Source of the DNA: Oceanisphaera profunda
Lineage (GTDB): Bacteria; Pseudomonadota; Gammaproteobacteria; Enterobacterales; Aeromonadaceae
NCBI RefSeq assembly: GCF_002157895.1
Contig: NZ_CP021377.1
Coordinates: forward strand, 1,488,001-1,552,000
Length of the DNA stretch: 64,000 nt
Direction: 5' to 3'
Shown: in pieces, positions 1 through 6,774 of the stretch
How the letters are laid out: every line of letters begins with the position of its first letter
Position numbering within the stretch: position 1 is the first letter of the stretch
Position numbers and translations under genes: made by a program
Notes under the pieces: generated by a model
Databases searched by the model: none
What the model was told of the DNA's origin: nothing
Seen by the model: the letters and a program-made list of their open reading frames with translations, nothing else

Positions 1-1
1 G

Positions 2-109
2 ATTCTTGATTATTTAAGCAGCAATTATGGCCCTAAGGAAGACGCCCGACGCCCATCGTTGCGCGCCGACCAATTACCGGAAAACCCCTATCGTAAGAAG
101 CAGTCTTAA
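2..109 (+). CDS. C-terminal fragment of an unidentified gene cut by the window edge
   Basis: An open frame runs in from the left edge and ends at a TAA at 107-109, giving about 35 residues ending NPYRKKQS. The piece contains DYLSSNYGP, which resembles the end of some periplasmic c-type cytochromes, but no heme motif is in view, so no function is assigned. The stop overlaps the stop of the convergent downstream gene by two bases, which supports a real gene end here. Confidence 0.45.
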   Translation: MLDYLSSNYGPKEDARRPSLRADQLPENPYRKKQS

Positions 110-633
110 TAATTGATGCTGATATAAGGCACTTCTTCTACGTTTAGCCGATGCTTGATAGCAACGGTAAGTACAAAGAAAAAGTTAGCCAGTACATTGG
201 CAAATCGGGGCAGGGTTTCATCGAAACTCCTGCCCTCTTGCTCTAAGCGCACCAGCATGCGTACTATTTTCTTACCGGTGCAACGGCATAAGTGCAGCTG
301 CGGCACGGGCGCCGGCCCTCTGGGTAACACAAACCCCGTCACTCGACCTTCGCTCACTTGCTGATAATAGGTGTAGCGCGTTTTTAACCATTCGATATCT
401 GCTTCAAAAATCCCATTCTTACCGCGCACCGAACCATTAAGGTTATAAATCAACGGCTGTAATTGCTCTAAATCGGCGCGAATATCGGCAAACTCTTCCG
501 GCAACATCGCGAGCACCACGCCAATATGGCAGCAGAGTTCGTCGGTGAGGATTTCGTAATCACAAGTAAGTCGGGTTTCGTAGATAAACGGATAACACCA
601 TTCGCGAAGATCGGCAGGCTTAGGGCGGCGCAT
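106..633 (-). CDS. PduO-like cob(I)alamin adenosyltransferase family protein
   Basis: A 175-residue all-helical protein. The C-terminal half (FVLPRGPAPVPQLHLCRC, then a helix ending FANVLANFFFVL) follows the layout of PduO-type ATP:cob(I)alamin adenosyltransferases, whose hallmark is a F-x-LPGG...LHxART block followed by LNRLSDLLF. The equivalent of the catalytic ART/RR segment is changed here (CRCTGKKIVR), so activity is doubtful and it may be a divergent or repurposed homologue. The frame is open for 58 more codons upstream, but the ATG at 633 is preceded by AGGAG six bases away and begins the conserved part, so that start is chosen. It is convergent with the partial gene at the left edge. 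No cobalamin genes are near. Confidence 0.6.
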   Translation of the reverse strand: MRRPKPADLREWCYPFIYETRLTCDYEILTDELCCHIGVVLAMLPEEFADIRADLEQLQPLIYNLNGSVRGKNGIFEADIEWLKTRYTYYQQVSEGRVTGFVLPRGPAPVPQLHLCRCTGKKIVRMLVRLEQEGRSFDETLPRFANVLANFFFVLTVAIKHRLNVEEVPYISINY

Positions 634-651
634 GTTGGCTCCTAGTAAATT

Positions 652-845
652 AAATTTAAAGACTAAACATTTCTGGCCACGGAATCCATCGAAAACAATG
701 TGAATGGTGAAGTGTAAAGAGTGAAGCGGGCGAGATAACACCGAACTCTGTAACCCCGCTCTTTTGCTGCCGGCTTTGGTGCTTACATTCGTTCCTATAT
801 TCTGCATAGGGATGCGTATTTGGCCGTTTTGCTAACTCCGTGGCA
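652..845. repeat. Dispersed palindromic repeat (CCACGGA family, copy A) containing a heptad array
   Basis: The left arm (652-690) reads TTAAAGACTAAAC..TTCTGGCCACGGAATCC and the right arm (837-845) is CTCCGTGGC in inverse orientation. The left arm matches the outer arm of the copies at 17182 and 50510 (GTCTTTAGTCTTTAA outward of CCGTGGC). Inside, 700-734 is a run of five 7-bp units (GTGAATG, GTGAAGT, GTAAAGA, GTGAAGC, GGGCGAG). There is no convincing gene. The region separates the adenosyltransferase-like gene from the IS5 insertion. Confidence 0.6.
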
Positions 846-958
846 AACAACTCTCGAGATTAGGTTTAGTGTTGGCTAGGGCGCGTTCTCATTTGACGCT
901 TCGGCTGCATTAGCTACCTTTATAGTATTTGAAGTAACTACTTGTGAGGTAACGACTT

Positions 959-1327
959 ATGAGGCATTACTTGCTACGAGATGATCAATGGGAGTGCATC
1001 GAAGAACTGCTCCCGGGTAAAGCTAGCGATAGAGGCGTGACAGCACTCGATAATCGCAAATTTGTTGAAGCGGTACTTTGGATTGCTCGAACTGGCGCAC
1101 CTTGGCGGGATTTACCTGATTTTTATGGGCATTGGCACCGCGTTTACGTCCGATATAGTCGTTGGTCTCACAAAGGCGTCTGGCTCACGATAATGGAGGA
1201 GTTATCCAAAGAAGCTGATTTTGAGCAACTCATGATCGACGGTAGTATCGTTCGTGTCCATCAACATGGGGCGGCTAAAAAAAAGAGCAAGATGCAGAAG
1301 CCATGGGGAAGTCTAGAGGTGGACTAA
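959..1327 (+). CDS. IS5-family transposase, N-terminal frame (OrfA)
   Basis: 122 residues. The start (MRHYLLRDDQWECIEELLP) is the usual N-terminal domain of IS427-group transposases (DUF4096 type), followed by FVEAVLWIARTGAPWRDLP. The first catalytic aspartate is in MIDGSIVRVHQH near residue 96. The frame runs past the poly-A run at 1277-1284 and stops at 1327. A -1 slip there joins it to the downstream frame, giving AAKK followed by EQDAEAMGKSRGG, which restores the family's continuous sequence. Alone, this frame lacks the rest of the DDE triad. Confidence 0.9.
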   Translation: MRHYLLRDDQWECIEELLPGKASDRGVTALDNRKFVEAVLWIARTGAPWRDLPDFYGHWHRVYVRYSRWSHKGVWLTIMEELSKEADFEQLMIDGSIVRVHQHGAAKKKSKMQKPWGSLEVD

Positions 1328-1710
1328 CGACTAAAATCCATGCTGCCGTTGACGCTTTAGGCAACCCCGTGCGCTTACTGTTAACCCTAGGGCAGGCCTC
1401 AGAATATGATCAAGCAGAGGCATTGTTGGATGGTTTTACGCCTAGCCAGGTCTTGGCTGACAAGGGTTATGATTCAGATGCGTTTGTTGAAAGTATTCAA
1501 AGTGTTGGAGCAGAAGCGGTTATACCCTCAAGAAAAAATCGATTGGAGCCAAGGCCGTTGGATCGTCATGTTTATAAAGATCGCAACTTGGTTGAGCGTT
1601 TCTTCCAAAAGTTGAAGCAATTTCGTCGTATAGCAACTAGGTACGAACGACTGGCAAAAAATTACCAGTCAATGTTGAGCCTCGTGTCAGCCGTTATCTG
1701 GCTGGCATAA
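1303..1710 (+). CDS. IS5-family transposase, C-terminal frame (OrfB)
   Basis: Carries the remaining catalytic residues of a DDE transposase: Asp in LADKGYDSD and Glu in RNLVERFFQKLKQFRR, the typical IS5 signature. The ATG at 1303 may never be used, because the functional protein is expected to be the OrfA-OrfB fusion made by -1 frameshifting at the A8G run just upstream (no stop intervenes in the -1 frame between 1285 and 1303). It ends 14 bp before the right inverted repeat. Intact. Confidence 0.88.
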   Translation: MGKSRGGLTTKIHAAVDALGNPVRLLLTLGQASEYDQAEALLDGFTPSQVLADKGYDSDAFVESIQSVGAEAVIPSRKNRLEPRPLDRHVYKDRNLVERFFQKLKQFRRIATRYERLAKNYQSMLSLVSAVIWLA

Positions 1711-1762
1711 TTGAGAACGCACCCTAGTTCGTTGGAATGGCCCGACTAAAGTAGACACCAGT

Positions 1763-2602
1763 TTAAGCAGCATTAAGTTGCTGCGCATATGCGTTGGGGG
1801 TTAATCCTCCCAGCGCAGTGTGTTGTCTTACTTTGTGGTAATACTGCGTGATGTAGAAGTGTATTTCTTCTGCCATCTCTTTACGAGTTAACAGCCCTAA
1901 ACGGCGGGTCCATTCCTTTTTCAGTAAAGCAAAAAAGCTTTCTGAACACGCATTATCCCAGCAGTTTCCCCGGCGAGACATGCTGATAGTCACTTTACGT
2001 TTATTCAACCACGTCATGGTCGCCAGACAATGATATTGGCTGCCCTGGTCTGAGTGGAACATCAGCTCACGGCCATCAGGCTTCTGCTTCTTCCAAGCCT
2101 GCTTTAAGGCCTTAATCACTAATTCAGCACTATTAACCGGCCCTTGAGCCTTGCCCACTATCTGTCTGGTAGCAAGATCGATTATTACCGCCAGATAGAG
2201 CCAGCCTTCTTCACAGCGTATTTGAGTTATATCTGACACCCAAACACGGTTCTCTTCTGCAACCGTAAACTGTCGGTTTAACAGATTTGGCGTCGCAGCG
2301 ATGCCTGGCTTATGTTTACGATGCCCGGGCTTTGGCGCGACACAAGAACGGTAGCCCACACTCTGTAATAGGCGTTGCACTTGATTCTTACCACAAGCAA
2401 AGCCTTGGTCAACCGCTTCGCGCCACAATTTCCGATAACCCGCAATACCATGTTGCTGTTCAGCTTCAGCCAATAAAAAGGCGAGCAGACTGCGATGACG
2501 CTCCGCCTGAACCGAAGGCTCTCGTTGGCGCTGCTTCCAACAATAATAACCCGCACGAGATACCTGGAGTACGCGACACATCACCAGTACCGTCCAGCTC
2601 AT
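1763..2602 (-). CDS. IS3-family transposase catalytic subunit OrfB (intact copy)
   Basis: 279 residues with the rve integrase fold. The DDE triad is visible in VWVSDITQIR, FHSDQGSQYH and the Glu of DNACSESFFALLKKE. The HTH_21-like N-terminal part (CRVLQVSRAGYYCWKQRQ) is typical. Its own ATG is at 2602, but the frame is open upstream back into orfA, and the product is expected to be an OrfAB fusion by -1 frameshift at A6G (2665-2671). Unlike copy 2, this frame has no internal stop (the codon equivalent to the copy 2 stop is CAA), so it is probably the functional transposase source for both copies. Confidence 0.93.
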   Translation of the reverse strand: MSWTVLVMCRVLQVSRAGYYCWKQRQREPSVQAERHRSLLAFLLAEAEQQHGIAGYRKLWREAVDQGFACGKNQVQRLLQSVGYRSCVAPKPGHRKHKPGIAATPNLLNRQFTVAEENRVWVSDITQIRCEEGWLYLAVIIDLATRQIVGKAQGPVNSAELVIKALKQAWKKQKPDGRELMFHSDQGSQYHCLATMTWLNKRKVTISMSRRGNCWDNACSESFFALLKKEWTRRLGLLTRKEMAEEIHFYITQYYHKVRQHTALGGLTPNAYAQQLNAA

Positions 2603-2631
2603 GCTGCGATACCGGTCGATGAAGGCAAATT

Positions 2632-2955
2632 TTATCGCCGTGTCTTGGTAGCGTACTCTTCCAGCTTTTTTAAGATATCGAGCTCCAGTTCAGCGCGCTC
2701 TAGCTTTTTCTTAAGACGCTTATTCTCTTGCTCTAACTGACGCAGGCTTTTATCTGGCCCTTCATTTTTAACGGGCTTATCCTGTTTCGAATCTGGTTTG
2801 TCCATTATCCACTCTCGACGCCAACGGCTTAATACGTTCGGATGCACCCCCAGCTCACTGGAGATTTCAGCTAATGTTTTAGGTGATGAAACAGAGAGTT
2901 TAACGGCTTCCCGCTTAAATTCATTACTAAATTTACGTTTGGTTCGGTATTGCAT
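2632..2955 (-). CDS. IS3-family transposase OrfA
   Basis: About 107 residues from the ATG at 2955, which follows GAGGAAG and begins MQYRTKRKFSNEFKREAVKL. This is the HTH_Tnp_1 domain that binds the terminal repeats; ISSELGVHPNVLSRWRRE is the recognition helix region. A leucine zipper (LRQLEQENKRLKKKLERAE) follows, as in IS3 OrfA proteins. The longer upstream frame reaches into the terminal repeat and is not used. The slippery A6G lies near the C-terminus. Confidence 0.92.
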   Translation of the reverse strand: MQYRTKRKFSNEFKREAVKLSVSSPKTLAEISSELGVHPNVLSRWRREWIMDKPDSKQDKPVKNEGPDKSLRQLEQENKRLKKKLERAELELDILKKLEEYATKTRR

Positions 2956-3003
2956 ACACTTCCTCACTCTGAAGAAGTGTCTACTTATTCGGGGCCATTC
3001 CAC

Positions 3004-3038
3004 GTTTGCCCCTTTACTCTTTACTCTTCACCCTTCAC
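3004..3038 (-). repeat. Degenerate 7-bp repeat array (GTGAAGG family)
   Basis: Read on the minus strand, five consecutive heptamers occur without gaps: GTGAAGG, GTGAAGA, GTAAAGA, GTAAAGG, GGCAAAC. The array abuts the right end of IS3 copy 1 and lies between it and trmA. Confidence 0.6.
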
Positions 3039-3087
3039 GCTCTGGTACGTGCTAGAATTTGCGCTTCGTTTTTAAGAGAGGCACATC

Positions 3088-4197
3088 ATGAGCACAGTGG
3101 TTAACCCGCACACCTATCAGGCCCAGTTAGATGCAAAAATTGCTCAACTGCAGCAGACTTTTGCGCCTTTTAATCCGCCAAGCTTAGATGTGTTCGCTTC
3201 AAAACCAGAGCATTATCGGATGCGCGCCGAGTTTCGTATTTGGCATGATGATGAAGACTTGTATTACATCATGTTTGATCAAGTGACGAAGCAGAGATAC
3301 CGCGTCGACCAATTCCCTACCGCCTCTTTACTGATCAATCAAGCCATGCCGGCCTTGTTGGCGGCGCTTAAGCCGGACGCCGTATTGCGCCGTAGCTTAT
3401 TTCAGGTGGATTTTTTATCGTCTTTGAGCGGCGAGCTGGTGATCAGCCTCTTGTATCATCGTCAGTTAGACGAGGCTTGGCAGCAAGCCATGCAAGAGGT
3501 GCGTGAGCAATTACTGCAAGCAGGGATTAATGCCAGCATTATTGGCCGGGCGAAGAAGCAAAAAATCGTGCTCGGACAAGATTACGTCATTGAAAAGTTG
3601 CAGGTGACGACGCAGGTGGGCAAGCAAGAGCTAATTTATCAGCAAGTAGAAAACAGCTTTACCCAACCCAATGGCCACATGAATGAGCAGATGCTGAGCT
3701 GGGCATTAGCCGCCACTCAAGGTGCGAGCGGCGACTTACTGGAATTATATTGCGGTAACGGTAACTTCTCACTGGCTTTGGCGCCTAATTTTAGACGCGT
3801 ATTGGCCACCGAGATTGCCAGTTCATCGGTAAAATCGGCGCAATATAATATTGCAGCCAATAACATAGATAATGTGACTATTTTGCGGATGTCGGCGGAA
3901 GAGTTTACTCAAGCCATGCGCGGTGTACGCGAGTTTCGCCGGCTGCGCGGCATTGATCTGAGTAGTTATGACTGCAATACCATATTGGTCGATCCGCCGC
4001 GTTCAGGGTTAGATGAAGAGACCGTAAAGCTGGTGCAAGAATACGACAATATTTTGTATATCTCATGTAACCCAGACACCTTGCAACAAAATTTAGCAAC
4101 CTTGTCGCAGACTCATGAAATTAGCCGTTTTGCGCTGTTTGATCAGTTCCCCTATACCCATCATGTAGAGGCAGGGGTATATCTGAAAAGACGGTGA
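3088..4197 (+). CDS. trmA: tRNA (uracil-5-)-methyltransferase TrmA
   Basis: 369 residues, close to the usual 366. Makes 5-methyluridine at position 54 of the T loop of tRNA from S-adenosylmethionine. Visible family motifs: SAM-binding [11 protein letters not shown] (217-227), DPPRSG (302-307), the catalytic SCNP loop with nucleophile Cys327, and the general base Glu361 in HHVEAG. The absence of an Fe-S cysteine cluster and the short length separate it from RlmD/RlmC. The ATG at 3088 follows AGAGAGG at good spacing. IS3 copy 1 sits 86 bp upstream, so promoter input may come from the remaining spacer or from the IS end. It faces the convergent malic enzyme gene, with a bidirectional terminator between them. 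Confidence 0.96.
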   Translation: MSTVVNPHTYQAQLDAKIAQLQQTFAPFNPPSLDVFASKPEHYRMRAEFRIWHDDEDLYYIMFDQVTKQRYRVDQFPTASLLINQAMPALLAALKPDAVLRRSLFQVDFLSSLSGELVISLLYHRQLDEAWQQAMQEVREQLLQAGINASIIGRAKKQKIVLGQDYVIEKLQVTTQVGKQELIYQQVENSFTQPNGHMNEQMLSWALAATQGASGDLLELYCGNGNFSLALAPNFRRVLATEIASSSVKSAQYNIAANNIDNVTILRMSAEEFTQAMRGVREFRRLRGIDLSSYDCNTILVDPPRSGLDEETVKLVQEYDNILYISCNPDTLQQNLATLSQTHEISRFALFDQFPYTHHVEAGVYLKRR

Positions 4198-4214
4198 GGA
4201 GTGAGGGGGAAGAG
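4194..4214 (+). repeat. 7-bp repeat array overlapping the trmA stop codon
   Basis: GTGAGGA, GTGAGGG, GGAAGAG in direct succession. The first unit contains the TGA stop of trmA. Same family as the arrays at 700, 3004, 16605, 16669, 51791 and 63799. Confidence 0.5.
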
Positions 4215-4278
4215 TCATAAACGAAAGAGTATTTTCATAGTGATATTTTAATCAATTAATCGCCTTTTTGTTAATTAC

Positions 4279-4329
4279 TTTTCCGTGAGCTTCCGTGTCT
4301 TCCGTGGCGAGAAAGTCTTTGAAGTCTGT
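4279..4329 (+). repeat. Dispersed repeat arm (CCGTGGC family, copy B)
   Basis: TTCCGTG occurs three times in about 30 bp and runs into GGCGAGAAAGTCTTTGAAGTC. This matches, in inverse orientation, the left arm of the element at 17182-17350 with few changes. Only one arm is present here. Confidence 0.55.
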
Positions 4330-4355
4330 CTTGTTTTTCGTCACGCAGCGCGATC

Positions 4356-4383
4356 AAAAAAGGGAGCCTAAGCTCCCTTTTTT
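4356..4383. terminator. Bidirectional rho-independent terminator between trmA and the malic enzyme gene
   Basis: Six A, then stem GGGAGC, loop CTAA, stem GCTCCC, then six T. It is symmetric and therefore serves both convergent genes. Confidence 0.9.
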
Positions 4384-4399
4384 CTATCATACGTGGAGA

Positions 4400-5644
4400 T
4401 TAGTCCAGCATGTAGTTTTCTGGCAACTCGGTACGAGCTACGCCAGAGGCAACGGCAGCCAGTGCAACGGCACGAGCAACTCGTGGCAACAAACGTGGGT
4501 CCATTGGCTTAGGAATCACGTAGTCTTTACCGAAGGTCAGGCTTTCGTAACCTGAAGCGTCTAATACTTCCTGTGGCACTGGCTCTTTCGCCAAGGCACG
4601 GATAGCGTCAACAGCAGCAACTTTCATCTCATCATTAATCTGCGAAGCACGAACGTCTAATGCACCACGGAAGATGAATGGGAAGCACAACACGTTGTTG
4701 ACTTGGTTAGGGTAGTCAGAACGACCGGTACCCATAACCAAATCTTGACGAGTTGCGTGTGCCAATTCTGGTTTGATTTCTGGATCAGGGTTAGAACAAG
4801 CAAAGATAACTGGCTTGTCGGCCATCATGGTAACAGCTGCAGCTGGCAATACGTCAGGGCCAGACACGCCTACGAATACGTCCGCGCCGTCCATTACATC
4901 TTCCAGCGTGCGCTTGTCGGTGTTGTTGGCAAACAGCGCTTTATATTCGTTCAAGTCGTCACGACGTGAGTGGATAACGCCATTGCGGTCCAACATGTAG
5001 ATGTTTTCACGCAGCGCGCCACACTTGATCAGCAGTTGCATACACGCAACGGCAGCAGCACCGGCGCCCATGCACACGATTTGGGCTTCTTCGATCTTCT
5101 TGCCTTGTACTTCAAGAGAGTTGATCAGGCCTGCAGCAGTCACGATTGCAGTACCGTGTTGGTCATCGTGGAACACAGGTACGTTACAACGCTCAATCAG
5201 CGCCTTTTCGATTTCAAAGCACTCTGGTGCCTTGATATCTTCCAGGTTAATACCACCAAAGGTGTCGGCGATAGCGGCAACAACTTGGATAAATTCTTCG
5301 GTAGTGCGGTGCGTTACTTCGATATCAACGGAGTCGATATTCGCGAAGCGCTTAAACAGTAACGCTTTACCTTCCATTACTGGCTTAGACGCCAATGGAC
5401 CTAAGTTACCTAGGCCTAAAATGGCGGTACCGTTGGTAATAACGGCAACCAAGTTACCTTTACCGGTATATTTGTAAGCGTTGTCTGGATCAGCGGCGAT
5501 TTCGCGCACTGGCTCAGCCACACCTGGGCTGTAGGCTAAGGCGAGATCCTGAGCGGTTTCTGCCGGCTTACTGATTTCAACAGAGATCTTTCCTGGTGTA
5601 GGGAAAGCATGATAATCGAGCGCTTTTTGACGGAAGTCGGACAT
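4400..5644 (-). CDS. NAD(P)-dependent malic enzyme, short form (malate to pyruvate + CO2)
   Basis: 414 residues: N-terminal malic domain (LALAYSPGVAEPV, then AVITNGTAILGLGNLG) and C-terminal NAD-binding domain (IVCMGAGAAAVACM; the family block FACSNPDPEI also present). The catalytic Lys region is in SKPVMEGKA, and the metal-binding acidic region is GGINLEDIKAPECFEIE. It lacks the C-terminal phosphotransacetylase-like domain of the 750-residue E. coli MaeB, so it belongs to the short bacterial/archaeal class; cofactor preference cannot be read here. The frame extends 21 codons upstream, but MSDFRQKALDYH at 5644 is the conserved start. It ends at the shared terminator with trmA. Confidence 0.93.
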   Translation of the reverse strand: MSDFRQKALDYHAFPTPGKISVEISKPAETAQDLALAYSPGVAEPVREIAADPDNAYKYTGKGNLVAVITNGTAILGLGNLGPLASKPVMEGKALLFKRFANIDSVDIEVTHRTTEEFIQVVAAIADTFGGINLEDIKAPECFEIEKALIERCNVPVFHDDQHGTAIVTAAGLINSLEVQGKKIEEAQIVCMGAGAAAVACMQLLIKCGALRENIYMLDRNGVIHSRRDDLNEYKALFANNTDKRTLEDVMDGADVFVGVSGPDVLPAAAVTMMADKPVIFACSNPDPEIKPELAHATRQDLVMGTGRSDYPNQVNNVLCFPFIFRGALDVRASQINDEMKVAAVDAIRALAKEPVPQEVLDASGYESLTFGKDYVIPKPMDPRLLPRVARAVALAAVASGVARTELPENYMLD

Positions 5645-6372
5645 TCTACGAGTACCCTGATGTGATTGGAGACATTTAAACGAATTATGTGTGAACAAGT
5701 TTATCATAATGTTTATACAATGTGATAGTAATCAACTTATTCGACACGGCTTAGCAATATTCATTGCTTTATCTGATAAAACTGCCAGTGATGACTACCA
5801 CCATAAGATGACCTCACCACGGCGATTAACTTTACTACTGATTACGCTTGTTTCGCCGAGCACACTTGGCCTCAAACAAACAAGACAGAAAGCATCATTC
5901 AACCCAATCTACAATAACGGCATTGAGCCTAATTCACGTACCTGGCCGGCTAATAACAGCCTTTGTTGGCTAAGTAGGTGTGCTAACTCTTACCTAATCA
6001 TTACGCCTTTCGACACCAATAACCAGTTTCAATCGAATCTTAATTCGCATTTTATTCTGCAACGAATCTTTGTCGGTCTGAGCGTTTCTTTCATAGCGGA
6101 AAGACTGTGCTCTTCCTGATCTCTGGCATAACTCTGCCAGCAAAGCGGATTACTCTAGCTTCCTGAAAAATAGCAGTGTCACCCTCTATAATGTAGCGTA
6201 AGGAAACAATTTCGTCTGGCATAAAAGTTGGTCAATAAGCTGACTCGCCATCAGTCACAGTGTCACCCTTATCACCAAAAAACTTTGCTTATACTCGTTC
6301 TCTATATAATTCTGAGGGGCTTAAGTATGGATGAGATAAATATTATTGAGCCTCAAGTAAAAAAAAGGCAAT
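5645..6372. other. Long intergenic region without a convincing gene
   Basis: About 730 bp between the malic enzyme start and the rpmE terminator. The 142-residue plus-strand frame at 5691 is low in family-like features and overlaps the malic enzyme promoter region. A 12-bp direct repeat CAGTGTCACCCT occurs at 6174 and 6258. A TATAAT at 6305 and a GAGGGG precede a 15-codon frame at 6327-6374 (MDEINIIEPQVKKRQ), which could be a tiny ORF or a remnant. Confidence 0.5.
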
Positions 6373-6394
6373 AAAAAAGGCGCCCTTAGGCGCC
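6373..6394 (-). terminator. Rho-independent terminator of rpmE
   Basis: On the minus strand, stem GGCGCC, loop TAAG, stem GGCGCC is followed by six T. It lies about 20 bp past the rpmE stop. Confidence 0.85.
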
Positions 6395-6415
6395 CTCTTG
6401 CAGCGATAAACTCGC

Positions 6416-6631
6416 TTATTTCTTGCTGGCCAAGGCACCGAAGCGCTTGGTGAAGCGATCCACACGGCCGCCGCTATCAACCATCTTCTGCTTACCAGTG
6501 TAGAATGGGTGACAAGCACCGCACACGTCCAGGTTCAGGCTTTTACCTAAGGTAGAACCGACTTTGATCTCATTACCGCAAGAACATTTAGCAGTAATTT
6601 CTTTGTACTCTGGATGAATACCTTGTTTCAT
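6416..6631 (-). CDS. rpmE: 50S ribosomal protein L31 (zinc-binding type)
   Basis: 71 residues, the normal length. This is the Cys-containing form: CSCG (Cys16, Cys18) and [10 protein letters not shown] (Cys37, Cys40) make the zinc site, in contrast to the zinc-free RpmE2 paralogue made under zinc limitation. It begins [12 protein letters not shown] after AGAGG. It is divergent from priA with about 140 bp between them, a neighbourhood also known from enterics and vibrios. Confidence 0.97.
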   Translation of the reverse strand: MKQGIHPEYKEITAKCSCGNEIKVGSTLGKSLNLDVCGACHPFYTGKQKMVDSGGRVDRFTKRFGALASKK

Positions 6632-6774
6632 GGGGATAACCTCTGAATTTGTAGGCCGTGTCGCTATCTGATCCTATGCCAGACACCACACGTAACGATT
6701 CACGTTTTGTGAAGGGTGCGAATAATATAGTATCGCTTTTTTACAGGCAAGGATAACCGGAGGTTAATTCATCA

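Larger units (their letters stand above)
879..1724 (+). mobile_element. IS5-family (IS427-like) insertion sequence, 846 bp
   Basis: The termini are imperfect inverted repeats: GGGCGCGTTCTCA at 879 and, read inward from 1724, GGGTGCGTTCTCA. They are flanked by TA on both sides (877-878 and 1725-1726) inside a CTAG-like context, which suits the short target duplication of the IS427 group. The element holds two overlapping transposase frames joined by an A8G slippery run at 1277-1285. All parts look intact, so it may be active through frameshifting. Confidence 0.9.
1733..3002 (-). mobile_element. IS3-family insertion sequence, copy 1, 1270 bp
   Basis: The inverted termini start TGGAATGGCCC and continue to GTAGACAC on both ends. 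They are flanked by a 3-bp duplication CGT (1730-1732 and 3003-3005), the size expected for IS3. It encodes OrfA and OrfB with an A6G slippery site. It inserted only 8 bp from the IS5 element and 86 bp upstream of trmA. The same 1270-bp element recurs at 50521-51790 with another target duplication. Confidence 0.95.

Noticed and set aside
5001-5477. 158-codon plus-strand ORF inside the malic enzyme gene
   Set aside because: Antisense shadow of a well-supported gene.
5691-6119. 142-codon plus-strand ORF between the malic enzyme gene and rpmE
   Set aside because: It overlaps the start region of the malic enzyme gene, has no family-like blocks or ribosome site, and its composition looks like spacer.
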